The translations under genes and the position numbers were made by a program. A stretch of DNA of 64,000 nucleotides, taken from Pseudoxanthomonas suwonensis (GTDB taxonomy: Bacteria > Pseudomonadota > Gammaproteobacteria > Xanthomonadales > Xanthomonadaceae). Shown piece after piece: positions 53,640-62,253 of this stretch. The stretch covers positions 42,748-106,747 of the forward strand of contig QFNC01000006.1 of NCBI GenBank assembly GCA_003240695.1. The letters are read 5' to 3'. The notes under the pieces are model-generated. The model was not told where the DNA came from. It did not search any database and saw only the letters and a list, made by a program, of their open reading frames with translations. Position 1 is the first letter of the stretch. Each line of letters opens with the position of its first letter.

Positions 53640-54173
53640 TCAGCGAATGGGTACTGCTTCAGGCAGGCTGCAGTTCGAATAGATGACTCGACACGTTTCC
53701 TTGTTATCGGCGCAAATCTTCATGCCATCAGCTTCCGCGATTTCTGCATAAGGAGCAGAACGGTAATATACCCCCCCCCCTTTTACAGCAATCATGACTG
53801 CGCATTGGTTCCGATACGCAAATAGGTTATCGCACTCCCCCCCACCCTTATTAAGGCAGTCTGCCTTCGCTAAACGCATGGCATCGTTTTTCGATGGAGC
53901 ACCTGTAGAGAATCCTGTTACTGGGTGTACATTATCTACCACCATGGCCCCCCAGCGGTCCGCCCATTCATGCTTGATGATGATTGGCTGCTGATATACA
54001 GGTTGCCGGCTGTTGTTTTGCGGAGCGGTGACATAGGGTGATCCGGGCATACCCGGCGGTACACAATTCGGGTTTCCTGCAGAAGGTATGCCCATCCCAC
54101 ATTGCGCAGCCACATTACCGCTCAGCAGAAAGAAGGATAACCAAATGGCAGATTTACTGGACATGCGAACCAT
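53640..54173 (-). CDS. Secreted DUF4189-domain protein
   Basis: A 177-residue protein with a signal (SAIWLSFFLLSGNVAAQ), a Pro/Gln spacer and a DUF4189 domain (EWADRWGAMVVDNVHPVTGF, KADCLNKGGGECDNLFAYRN, QCAVMIAVKGGGVYYRS). DUF4189 proteins accompany virB6 genes in Xanthomonas-type T4SS cassettes. The ATG at 54173 has GAGG upstream; an ATG at 54188 is possible. Base composition is clearly lower in GC than the neighbours. A G10 tract in the coding strand makes length variation likely. Confidence 0.75.
   Translation of the reverse strand: MVRMSSKSAIWLSFFLLSGNVAAQCGMGIPSAGNPNCVPPGMPGSPYVTAPQNNSRQPVYQQPIIIKHEWADRWGAMVVDNVHPVTGFSTGAPSKNDAMRLAKADCLNKGGGECDNLFAYRNQCAVMIAVKGGGVYYRSAPYAEIAEADGMKICADNKETCRVIYSNCSLPEAVPIR
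53771..53780 (-). repeat. Homopolymer of ten G in the DUF4189 gene
   Basis: Ten consecutive C on the plus strand, read as G10 in the gene (Lys-Gly-Gly-Gly-Val). A second run of seven lies near 53837-53843 in the same gene. Slippage at either would shift the frame. Confidence 0.9.
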
Positions 54174-54189
54174 AAACGCTAACCTCATC

Positions 54190-54947
54190 TCAAGAAGAAG
54201 GTGGGGGCGTGTACTTCCCCGTCTTCTGCGGTATCACATGTTCGGGCTGAGCAGGTGCTGAATTCCCCACAGTTCGACTGGCTTGGTTATCAAATACATT
54301 AGGAGCAGGTTTTCTAGTCCCGACCCTATCAGCCCCTTGATCACGCTGCGTTGCCTGTGGCTGCCCCTGATTCACCACTCCCCCGCTCATCGGCATCATC
54401 CCGCCGCGGCCATCCGGACGCATCGCCGATGCAGCCGCACCGCCACTGGCGAACTGGGCCATTGCATTGTAGCCGCCGAAGTTCGCCAGCGTGCCCTGGA
54501 AGAACATCGCCGCGATCGGCGGGGTGCCCATGATCAGCACCGACAGGATCATCCCCAGGCCGCCCTGCTGCATCGCAACACTGCTCATGCCGTCATTGAA
54601 CCGCACACCGAGCAGGCTGCCCAGCACCGCATCACCCCACATCTTGGCTGCCACACGCCACACCACGTCCAGGCTGAGCGACACCATCGCCGCCAGCACC
54701 GCCATCGAGAACAGCGTGCCTATACCGTACCACAGCCACTTCCAGAACATCTGCTTGGTCGACTCGAACAGCAACATCAGGATGAAGATCGGACCCAAGC
54801 CGATGAACAATGTCATCGCCCCCTCGTATAGCAGCAGCATCGAGCCGCCCAGGATGCCAGGACCGGCCATGCCGAAGCCCTGAACATCATCGCGCGGTTC
54901 TTGTCGTCCTCGATGGCCACGTCGTTGGCCACGTCTGACCTGCCCCC
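54190..54947 (-). pseudogene. virB6/trbL C-terminal portion, truncated and frameshifted
   Basis: From 54882 down, the frame reads GFGMAGPGILGGSMLLLYEG, FIGLGPIFILMLLFESTKQM, WLWYGIGTLFSMAVLAAMVS and AMQQGGLGMILSVLIMGTPP, then a Gly/Gln/Pro-rich tail. This is the conserved core of Xanthomonas VirB6. Just upstream, VANDVAIEDDKNRAMMF is in another frame, so a one-base shift near 54883 separates them. Homology ends near 54947, where unrelated plus-strand coding begins. The N-terminal half and all other virB genes are absent. Confidence 0.75.
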
Positions 54948-54994
54948 ACTGAGCCGTACCAAGTGAAGCTGTAAAGTCCGTTAACCAAGAGGGC

Positions 54995-55279
54995 GTGCTT
55001 GCTTACGACGGCCACATCACGCTGCCTTGCGGGAAGACGGATGCGATCTTCCTGGAGATCCGAAACTACAGGAAGGACAACCAAACGCTGTTCATGGCCA
55101 TACCCTACCGTCATGCTTCGTCCGCGGACGGATTCGCCGTTCACCGACCAAAATTTCTCGGCTTCGACGAGACGGAAGAACCGGATTGCGAAGGCCTCGC
55201 GAAAGATTTTTTCAAGGGTGTCGATTCTCACAGCGAAGCATCGAAGGTTTGGGAAGCGCATCGTGAAGACAGCATCTGA
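54995..55279 (+). CDS. Possible 5'-truncated gene of unknown function
   Basis: A 94-residue product from a GTG without a proper Shine-Dalgarno. The sequence is balanced and protein-like (HITLPCGKTDAIFLEIRNYR, FDETEEPDCEGLAKDFFKG). The same frame is open upstream to 54953 (SEAVKSVNQEG), where it meets the end of the virB6 remnant. That suggests the true N-terminus was removed at a rearrangement junction. No family is recognised. Confidence 0.4.
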   Translation: MLAYDGHITLPCGKTDAIFLEIRNYRKDNQTLFMAIPYRHASSADGFAVHRPKFLGFDETEEPDCEGLAKDFFKGVDSHSEASKVWEAHREDSI

Positions 55280-55413
55280 CCCGGTTGCCGCCCAACCATT
55301 CGTTCACGTCGATCCGGCTTGACCCGGGCGTCAGACATTTCCCTTCCAGTCCATTCCACAATCCGGCAAGGCTTCCCCAGGCACAAAGGTGCCATCAGAC
55401 CGACTTGCCTGAT

Positions 55414-56166
55414 TCACCCCTCCTCCGCCACATGCGCACGCCGCCACTGGTGGAAGCTGCGCAGCACCCACGGCTTCTGCGCCAGTACCAGTCCCACGCC
55501 CACGCGCTGCTCGGCCGGCAGGGTGGCATCGCGCAGCAGCAGGGCGTCGAAATCGCGCGCCAGTTCGCGCAGCCGCTCCTGCAGGGCCTGCACGCCGTCC
55601 GGACTGAGGCTGCCGATCAGCAGGTACAGCGCATCCTGCTCGCCGTCGAACGGATCGGCGAAATAGTCCTGCAGCAGCTGCTCGCGGAAGAAGGTTTCCA
55701 TCGGTCCGTTGCGGCGCCAGCGGAAATTGCGCGAGGTCAGCGGACGGCCGCGGTTGCCCGGCAGCAGTTCGATGATGCCCAGCCGGTCCAGCCGCGCCAG
55801 CAACCGGATCCATTCCACCTCGCTGAAGCGGAAGCGGCTCTGCACGTCCTCCAGCCGCCAGCGGCCCAGCACCAGGAACAGCACCAGCAGCAGCGGCGGA
55901 TCGGCCACCAGCGCGCGTTCCTGCGCCTCGCTCAGTTCCGACAGCTCGGGACGCGCACGCTCCGCCTCGGCAGCCAGTTCCGACAGCCCCAGATCCAGCA
56001 CCTCGCAGATCGCTTCCATGCGCTTCAGGCTGATCGCCCGCAGCGAGAACATCCGCTTCACCGCCGCCTCGCTCAGGCCCAGCCGGATGGCCAATTCACG
56101 GTAGCCGATGCCCTGCGCACGCAGGCAGCGTTTCAGCGCATCCACCAGATCCACGGACAGGCTCAA
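55414..56166 (-). CDS. XRE-like helix-turn-helix transcriptional regulator
   Basis: About 250 residues. An N-terminal helix-turn-helix (LRAQGIGYRELAIRLGLSEA, VKRMFSLRAISLKRMEAI) is followed by a helical effector region. TATAGT at about 56200 on the minus strand, with TCAACA 18 bases upstream, is a plausible promoter whose start falls near 56190. A GTG at 56277 would therefore be too early. TTG at 56166 or GTG at 56154 is the likely start; I give 56166. Targets are unknown; yiaA-like genes lie divergently upstream. Confidence 0.75.
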   Translation of the reverse strand: MSLSVDLVDALKRCLRAQGIGYRELAIRLGLSEAAVKRMFSLRAISLKRMEAICEVLDLGLSELAAEAERARPELSELSEAQERALVADPPLLLVLFLVLGRWRLEDVQSRFRFSEVEWIRLLARLDRLGIIELLPGNRGRPLTSRNFRWRRNGPMETFFREQLLQDYFADPFDGEQDALYLLIGSLSPDGVQALQERLRELARDFDALLLRDATLPAEQRVGVGLVLAQKPWVLRSFHQWRRAHVAEEG

Positions 56167-56319
56167 GTCGACGATTCCGATACCAGACCAGCCAACTATA
56201 GGCCACTTCGTCGATGAATGTTGATTCCGGCCGGGCGGACCGGCAGGGTGGTTCCGTGCCGACGATGTCGCCGGCACTGGCGCCCTTCAGGGCGCAACAC
56301 CCGCACAGGAGCCGTACCC

Positions 56320-56799
56320 ATGACATCCACACCGTCCACCACCGCCACGCGCCCCACGCCGGCCTTCGTCGGCGCATCCTGGACCGCCTTGCTGATCGGC
56401 CTGACCGCCTACTGCACCGGCCTGTGGAACGCCAGCATGCCGCTGAACGCGAAAGGCTACTACCTCACCCTGATCCTGTTCGGCCTGTTCGCGGCCGTGT
56501 CGCTGCAGAAAAGCGTGCGCGACCGCAACGAAGGCCTGCCGGTGACCAACCTCTATCACGGCCTGAGCTGGACGGCAGTGGTCATCTGCCTGACCCTGCT
56601 GACCATCGGGCTGTGGAATGCCGCCATCACGCACAGCGAAAAAGGCTTCTACGCCATGTCCTACCTGCTGGCACTGTTCGGATCGGTGGCCGTGCAGAAG
56701 AACGTGCGCGACATCGCGCTGGACGACCGCGGCAACGGCCACGTTCCCCCGGCGCTGCCGCAATCCGCCGAACGCAACTGGGCGGAAGGCGACCTGTAA
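56320..56799 (+). CDS. YiaA/YiaB-family inner-membrane protein
   Basis: A 159-residue protein with two repeated YiaAB units, each a pair of helices: ALLIGLTAYCTGLWNASM with YYLTLILFGLFAAVSLQKSV, then AVVICLTLLTIGLWNAAI with YAMSYLLALFGSVAVQKNV. AGGAG precedes the ATG. YiaAB proteins are inner-membrane proteins of unknown function. It is divergent from the HTH regulator gene. Confidence 0.88.
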   Translation: MTSTPSTTATRPTPAFVGASWTALLIGLTAYCTGLWNASMPLNAKGYYLTLILFGLFAAVSLQKSVRDRNEGLPVTNLYHGLSWTAVVICLTLLTIGLWNAAITHSEKGFYAMSYLLALFGSVAVQKNVRDIALDDRGNGHVPPALPQSAERNWAEGDL

Positions 56800-56917
56800 C
56801 CGCGTCGCATCGTTTTCGCATTGCGACAGGGACGCCGCGAACCGCATTCGGGCGGGTTGCCGGAGCAGGGACGCTCCGGCACTTTGTCGCATGCGCCCGC
56901 ATCGGGCCACGCAGGGA

Positions 56918-57220
56918 TCACGGCATGCGGTATTTCGCCAGGAAGGCAGCCTGGTCGTAGTCGTATTCCATGACGCACAGGGAGAATGCCGCATCGAACT
57001 GCCGGCGGGTGATCTCGCGGTGCTCGTCCAGGTTGCGGTAGCCGCATTCGCACATGGCCTTGGCCACGGTCTCGCCGCGGACGGCACGCATCTCCGGCAC
57101 GCATTGCCGGTCGACGAAATCATCGCGCGAGGCGATGGCCAGCGTGTCCTGCGCCAGCACGCTGCTTGCCAGCAGACAGATCACGCCCATGGCTGCGGTT
57201 CGAATCACCCGTGTGCGCAT
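56918..57220 (-). CDS. Small periplasmic protein of unknown function
   Basis: A 100-residue protein with signal VIRTAAMGVICLLASSVLAQ and a compact domain with four cysteines (VDRQCVPEM, KAMCECGYRN, FSLCVMEYD), probably disulfide-bonded. The ATG is preceded by a run of eight G that forms the ribosome-binding site (57223-57230). No family is recognised. Confidence 0.65.
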   Translation of the reverse strand: MRTRVIRTAAMGVICLLASSVLAQDTLAIASRDDFVDRQCVPEMRAVRGETVAKAMCECGYRNLDEHREITRRQFDAAFSLCVMEYDYDQAAFLAKYRMP

Positions 57221-57389
57221 ATGCCCCCCCCGATGGGTCCTGTCGCACCGGTTGCGCGACCGTGCCGGCAGCGTAACCCAGTCGGGACGGCATGCCAATG
57301 TCCGGCAGGCGCCGGTCCGCACGGATTTCAGCAGCCTCGCGCGCCGGCCCGGAACGGTTGTCCGGAACGCATCCACATCCGCAAACCGC

Positions 57390-58586
57390 TCAGGCGCCAA
57401 TCACACCCAGTTCGCGGCCGATCTGGGTGAAGGCATCGATGGCGCGATCCAGATGCTCGCGGGTGTGCGCGGCGCTCATCTGCGTGCGGATGCGCGCCTG
57501 GCCTTTCGGCACTACCGGGAAGAAGAAACCGATCGCGTAGATGCCCTCTTCCAGCAGCCGCGTGGCGAATTGCTGTGCCAGCGGCGCGTCGTACAGCATC
57601 ACCGGGGCGATGGGATGCACACCGGGCTTGATGTCGAAACCGCGCGCGGTCATCTGTTCTCGGAAATAAGCGGTGTTCACCGCCAGCTGCTCGCGCAGAT
57701 CACCGGCAGCCGACAGCATCTCGAAGGCCTTGATGCCGGCCGCGACCACGTGCGGCGGCAGCGAGTTGGAAAACAGGTAGGGTCGCGAGCGCTGGCGGAG
57801 CAGTTCGATCACCTCGCGCTTGGCCGTGGTGAAGCCGCCCAGCGCGCCGCCCATGGCCTTGCCCAGCGTGCCCGTGAAGATGTCGATGCGGTCCATCACC
57901 CCCTTCACTTCGGCGCTGCCGCGACCGCTGGCACCGAGAAAACCGGTGGCATGGCATTCGTCGATATGCACCAGCGCGTCGTATTTCCGTGCCAATGCGG
58001 TGATCTCGTCCAGCGGGGCGATGAAGCCGTCCATCGAGAACACGCCGTCGGTGGTGATCAGGATCGTGCGCGCGCCATCGGCCCGGGCCTGTTTCAGCTG
58101 CGTTTCCAGCTCGGCCATGTCGCAGTTGGCATAGCGATAGCGCTTGGCCTTGCACAGGCGCACGCCGTCTATGATGGAAGCGTGGTTCAGCGCATCGGAA
58201 ACGATCGCATCGCCCTCGTCCAGCAGCGGTTCGAACAGGCCGCCGTTGGCGTCGAAGCAGGCGGCATACAGGATCGTGTCCTCGGTGCCGAAGAACTGGG
58301 CGATGGTCGCCTCCAGCTGCTTGTGCAGGTCCTGGGTGCCGCAGATGAAGCGCACGCTGGCCATGCCGAAGCCGTGTGAATCCAGCGCATCCTTGGCCGC
58401 GGCGATGATGTCCGGATGATCGGCAAGACCCAGATAATTGTTGGCGCAGAAGTTCAGCACCCTGCGGCCATCGGCCAGTTCGATCTCGGACGACTGCGGA
58501 CTGGCGATGATGCGCTCGGACTTGAACAGGCCGGCGTCGCGGATCTCTTCGAGGGTGTCGGCGTAGCGTTGCGTCAGTGACATCAT
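57390..58586 (-). CDS. kbl: 2-amino-3-ketobutyrate CoA ligase (glycine C-acetyltransferase)
   Basis: A 398-residue alpha-oxoamine synthase. It has NFCANNYLGLADHP, HNASII-type DALNHASIIDGVRL, DECHATGFLGASGRG, and the PLP lysine in FTGTLGKAMGGALGG. It splits 2-amino-3-oxobutyrate with CoA to glycine and acetyl-CoA in threonine degradation. It begins 7 bases after tdh, its pathway partner, so the two form an operon. An ATG three bases downstream is an equally good start. Confidence 0.95.
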   Translation of the reverse strand: MMSLTQRYADTLEEIRDAGLFKSERIIASPQSSEIELADGRRVLNFCANNYLGLADHPDIIAAAKDALDSHGFGMASVRFICGTQDLHKQLEATIAQFFGTEDTILYAACFDANGGLFEPLLDEGDAIVSDALNHASIIDGVRLCKAKRYRYANCDMAELETQLKQARADGARTILITTDGVFSMDGFIAPLDEITALARKYDALVHIDECHATGFLGASGRGSAEVKGVMDRIDIFTGTLGKAMGGALGGFTTAKREVIELLRQRSRPYLFSNSLPPHVVAAGIKAFEMLSAAGDLREQLAVNTAYFREQMTARGFDIKPGVHPIAPVMLYDAPLAQQFATRLLEEGIYAIGFFFPVVPKGQARIRTQMSAAHTREHLDRAIDAFTQIGRELGVIGA

Positions 58587-58593
58587 CCAGTCC

Positions 58594-59646
58594 TCAATTC
58601 CAGCTCAGCACGACCTTGCCCGACTTGCCGCCTTCCATCAGCTCGAAGCCCTTCTGGAAGTCGCCGATCGGCAGCTGGTGGGTCAGCACCTTGCCCAGCG
58701 GAAAACCGTCCTGCACCAGCTGGGTCATCTTGTACCAGGTTTCGTACATCTTGCGGCCGTAGATGCCGTGCAGCGTGAGTCCCTTGAAGATGATCCGGTC
58801 CCAGTCCACGCCGGCGCCCTTGGGCAGGATGCCGAGCAGCGCGATCTTGCCGCCGTGGTACATGCACTCCAGCATGTCGTTGAAGGCGCGCGGATTGCCG
58901 CTCATTTCCAGACCCACGTCGAAGCCTTCCATGTGCAGGTCGGCCATCACGTCCTTCAGCTGGGTGTTGGCCACGTTCACCACCCGGGTCGCGCCCATGT
59001 CGGCGGCCAGTTTCAGGCGGTAGTCGTTGACGTCGGTCACCACCACGTTGCGCGCACCGATGTGCTGGCAGATGCCGGCGGCAATGATGCCGATCGGACC
59101 GGCGCCGGTGATCAGCACGTCCTCGCCGACCACGTCGAATTCCAGCGCGCAGTGCGCGGCATTGCCGTAGGGATCGAAGAACGCGGCCAGCTCGCTGGGC
59201 ACCTGGTCTGGAATCGGCCACAGGTTGCTGGCCGGCATCACGATGTACTCGGCGAAAGCGCCATCGCGATTCACGCCGATGCCCACCGTGTTCGGGCAGA
59301 GGTGCTGGCGGCCCGCACGGCAGTTGCGGCAATGCCCGCAGACGATATGGCCTTCGGCGCTGACCCGCTGGCCGATGCGGTAACCCGACACGCCCGGACC
59401 CAGCTCGGCGATGCGGCCGACGAATTCGTGGCCGATCACCAGGCCCGGCTGGATGGTGCGCTGGCTCCACTCGTCCCACAGGTAGATGTGCAGGTCGGTG
59501 CCGCAGATCGCGGTCTTCTCCACCTTGATCAGCACCTCGTTCGGGCCGGGTGCGGGAACGGACACCTGCTCCATCCAGATGCCCTTGCCGGCTTCGCGCT
59601 TGACCAGCGCGCGCATGGTGGATGGATGGCTTGCGGAAGCGCTCAT
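58594..59646 (-). CDS. tdh: L-threonine 3-dehydrogenase
   Basis: A 350-residue zinc-dependent medium-chain dehydrogenase. The catalytic zinc site is in EKTAICGTDLHIYLWDEW and GHEFVG, the structural zinc cluster is HIVCGHCRNCRAGRQHLC, and the nucleotide fold is ITGAGPIGIIAAG. It oxidises threonine to 2-amino-3-oxobutyrate, the Kbl substrate. The start at 59646 has AAGGG six bases upstream; the Met ten residues later would match the E. coli length. TACAAT at 59681-59676 is a likely -10. Confidence 0.95.
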   Translation of the reverse strand: MSASASHPSTMRALVKREAGKGIWMEQVSVPAPGPNEVLIKVEKTAICGTDLHIYLWDEWSQRTIQPGLVIGHEFVGRIAELGPGVSGYRIGQRVSAEGHIVCGHCRNCRAGRQHLCPNTVGIGVNRDGAFAEYIVMPASNLWPIPDQVPSELAAFFDPYGNAAHCALEFDVVGEDVLITGAGPIGIIAAGICQHIGARNVVVTDVNDYRLKLAADMGATRVVNVANTQLKDVMADLHMEGFDVGLEMSGNPRAFNDMLECMYHGGKIALLGILPKGAGVDWDRIIFKGLTLHGIYGRKMYETWYKMTQLVQDGFPLGKVLTHQLPIGDFQKGFELMEGGKSGKVVLSWN

Positions 59647-59716
59647 CGGCGGCCCTTGCGACGGAACAGGCGGCGATTGTACCGTCCCGGTCCGCAGCAT
59701 CCGGCGAAGGGGCGCC

Positions 59717-60610
59717 TCAGTCTTCGCGCCGGTCGGCGAACAGCGCGTCCAGCTTGTCCTCGTAGGCGTGGTAGTCCAGGAAATCGTACAGCTCGGCGCG
59801 GGTCTGCAGCCGGTCGATCACGTGCTTTTGCGTGCCGTCGCGGCGCACGGCCTCGTAGAAGCCCAGCGCGGCCTTGTTCATGGCGCGGTAGGCCCCGCAG
59901 CAGTACAGGGCGATGTCCACGCCGGCCTGGCGCAATTCCTCGGTGGTGAAGAACGGCGTGCTGCCGAACTCGGTCAGGTTGGCCAGAATCGGCACCTGCA
60001 CGGCCTGCCTGAAGCGGCGGTAGTCGTCGAGGGTCTGCATGGCTTCGGGGAAGATCATGTCCGCGCCGGCTTCGACATAGGCCACCGCACGGTCGATCGC
60101 GCTGTGGATGCCTTCCGCGGCGGCGGCGTCGGTGCGCGCCATGATCACGAAGCCGGCGTCGCTGCGCGCATCCACGGCGGTCTTGACCCGATCCACCATC
60201 TCTGCTTTCGACACCACCTCCTTGCCCGGACGATGTCCGCAACGCTTCTGTCCCACCTGGTCTTCCATGTGCACCGCGGCCACGCCGATGCGCTCGAAAC
60301 TGCGGACGGTGCGGGCGATGTTGAAGGCGCCGCCCCAGCCGGTATCGATGTCCGCCAGCAGCGGCATGCCGGTGGCATCCACGATGCGGCGCGCGTCGAT
60401 CAGCACGTCTTCCATGGTGGAGATGCCGAGATCCGGCATGCCCAGCGAGTTGGCCGCCACCCCGCCTCCGGAGAGGTACAGCGCACGGTAGCCGACCCGC
60501 TTGGCCATCAATCCAGCGTACGCGGTGATGGCACCCATCACCTGCAGCGGGGACTCTTCGGTCAATGCGGCGCGGAAACGGGATCCGGCGGACAGGGCTG
60601 TGTCGGACAT
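59717..60610 (-). CDS. prpB: 2-methylisocitrate lyase
   Basis: A 297-residue member of the isocitrate lyase superfamily. Key segments are LYLSGGGVAANSLGMPD, LADIDTGWGG, and the active-site loop QKRCGHRPGKE. It cleaves 2-methylisocitrate to pyruvate and succinate, the last methylcitrate-cycle step. TAGAAT at 60642-60637 with CGGGCA 17 bases upstream may be its promoter. It stands alone, 27.5 kb from prpC and on the other strand. Confidence 0.94.
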   Translation of the reverse strand: MSDTALSAGSRFRAALTEESPLQVMGAITAYAGLMAKRVGYRALYLSGGGVAANSLGMPDLGISTMEDVLIDARRIVDATGMPLLADIDTGWGGAFNIARTVRSFERIGVAAVHMEDQVGQKRCGHRPGKEVVSKAEMVDRVKTAVDARSDAGFVIMARTDAAAAEGIHSAIDRAVAYVEAGADMIFPEAMQTLDDYRRFRQAVQVPILANLTEFGSTPFFTTEELRQAGVDIALYCCGAYRAMNKAALGFYEAVRRDGTQKHVIDRLQTRAELYDFLDYHAYEDKLDALFADRRED

Positions 60611-60710
60611 GGGCGATGACGGCTGCGAAAAGTCCGATTCTACCGTGCATGCCCCCGCTTGCCCGGCTGACGCTGCAATCCGCTGCTCGCAACCCAACCA
60701 CGGACGATCC

Positions 60711-61478
60711 ATGCCTGCCGCTCATCGCACCGTGGGGTCCACTGGCTGGCTTTGTCTCTTGATTACGGCCGCGTTCGCATTGGCCAACCCGCTGTGCCCA
60801 CGCAAATCGAGGATCAGCCCGGAACGCGCTTCGACCGGGCACCGGATGACAGCTTCCCAACCTCAAGACGCTCGGCAACGAAGACATCGGGGTCAGCATC
60901 CGCTATCGCTCCGACCTGGCCGAAGTGCTGGAAAGCCGTCCAGGCATGAAGCACGACGATCCGGCACGCATCCTGCGTACGCGTCTTGCGCCTGGATCGC
61001 CCTGGTACGTGTTCGAATGTTCGGCCGGTCTCAGCGCCGATCCGGCATCCGACGTGGTGCGCGAAAACGGCGCTGGCAAGCACACCCGCGTGGCGCAGCT
61101 CGGCGGAGAATCGTTCTGGGTGCCGGGCAACGGCGCCGTCTACAGCGACAGGCGAGCCAATGGCTTCTTTCCGGTGCGGCGGAAATTCGTCCCCATTGGC
61201 GATGCGCTGATGCCTGTCGCCCAGCCGTGCGATACGTGGGCCTGCACAGCAAGACCGAACAGCGGATCAGGCTCGCCAGCTGCCGCGGTGGCTGCGAGAT
61301 CGTGGCCGACCTGCCCCAGGGAACTGCAGTGCATGTGCTGCTCGCGTCGACCGAGAGCGGTCCGGACGGCGAACTGGGTGTGCTGGTGGCCACGCGCTTC
61401 GGGCTGGTGGGCTGGTGGCGGCAGCCGCAAGCGGGCATGCTGACCGGCATCGGGGGTCTCCGGTTCTACGGCGATTGA
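60711..61478 (+). pseudogene. Exported protein of unknown function, two frameshifts
   Basis: The signal region (VGSTGWLCLLITAAFALANP) begins at 60711 in one frame. The central part, from about 60870, reads in a second frame (LGNEDIGVSIRYRSDLAEVL, SPWYVFECSAGLSADP, ESFWVPGNGAVYSDRRANGF). The end reads in the first frame again (VRYVGLHSKTEQRIRLASCR, LPQGTAVHVLLASTESGPDG). The changeovers are near 60860 and 61225. The intact protein would have about 255 residues; no family is recognised. Confidence 0.65.
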
Positions 61479-61491
61479 GGCTTGCGCGTGC

Positions 61492-62127
61492 TCAGAACGG
61501 TGGCGTCGAATGGAACGTCAAGCGTTCCTGCGTGTCGGTAGGCGCGAACGCCAGTTCCGCCGCATGCAGCATCACGCGCTCCGCCGGCGCGGCGCCATAC
61601 AGCACATCCCCGACGATGGGATGGCCGATGCTGGCCAGGTGCAGGCGCAGCTGGTGCGTGCGGCCGGTCAGGGGCTTCAATTCCAGCCGTGTCCGTCGCC
61701 GCAGCGCATCGTGTTCCAGCACCAGCCAGTCGGTGACGGCGGGCTTGCCCGCTTCGCGATCCACCTTCTGGCGGGGCCGGTTCGGCCAATCGCAGATCAG
61801 CGGCAGGTCGATGCGGCCGCCGTCGGCATCCATCACGCCCTGCACGATGGCTTGATAGGTTTTTTCCACGCGCCTTTCGGCAAAGGCCTGACTCAATGTC
61901 CGTTGCACCGCCGCATTGCGCGCCACCACCATCAGCCCGCTGGTGACCTGATCCAGACGATGCACGGTCAGTGCATCGGGATAGAGCGCCTGCAGCCGGG
62001 TGATCAGGCAGTCGCGGTTTTCGGCCGATCGCCCCGGTACCGACAGCAGCCCGGCCGGTTTGTCCACGACCAGAATCCCGGCATCCACATGCAGCAAACG
62101 GAGAATGACCTTGGTGGGTTCCGGCAT
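61492..62127 (-). CDS. RluA-family pseudouridine synthase
   Basis: A 211-residue single-domain synthase without an S4 domain. It has VDKPAGLLSVPG, the catalytic aspartate in VHRLDQVTSGLMVV, and the C-terminal TGRTHQLRLHLASIGHPIVG. The size matches RluA itself (dual 23S rRNA/tRNA enzyme) rather than RluC or RluD. The start MPEPTKVI is chosen as the first Met before the conserved domain. The specific target is not certain. Confidence 0.88.
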   Translation of the reverse strand: MPEPTKVILRLLHVDAGILVVDKPAGLLSVPGRSAENRDCLITRLQALYPDALTVHRLDQVTSGLMVVARNAAVQRTLSQAFAERRVEKTYQAIVQGVMDADGGRIDLPLICDWPNRPRQKVDREAGKPAVTDWLVLEHDALRRRTRLELKPLTGRTHQLRLHLASIGHPIVGDVLYGAAPAERVMLHAAELAFAPTDTQERLTFHSTPPF

Positions 62128-62200
62128 CGGTCCATGATCATGGCGATCCTGCTGCGTCGCAAGGCCACGGCTTCGGACCACGCCATGCAGGTCCAAACGC

Positions 62201-62228
62201 GGAGGGGAAGGCAAGCGCCTTCCCCTCC
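62201..62228 (-). terminator. Hairpin downstream of mdh
   Basis: GGAGGGGAAGGC (62201-62212) and GCCTTCCCCTCC (62217-62228) form a perfect 12-bp stem with a 4-base loop, 26 bases after the mdh stop. On the minus strand it runs into GCGTTTG, a poor U-tract. Confidence 0.6.
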
Positions 62229-62253
62229 AATCCGGCGGCACAGTTCACTCGCT

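Noticed and set aside
56166..56277. GTG at 56277 as start of the HTH regulator
   Set aside because: A plausible promoter would begin transcription near 56190, and the added N-terminal residues are low-complexity and not part of the domain.
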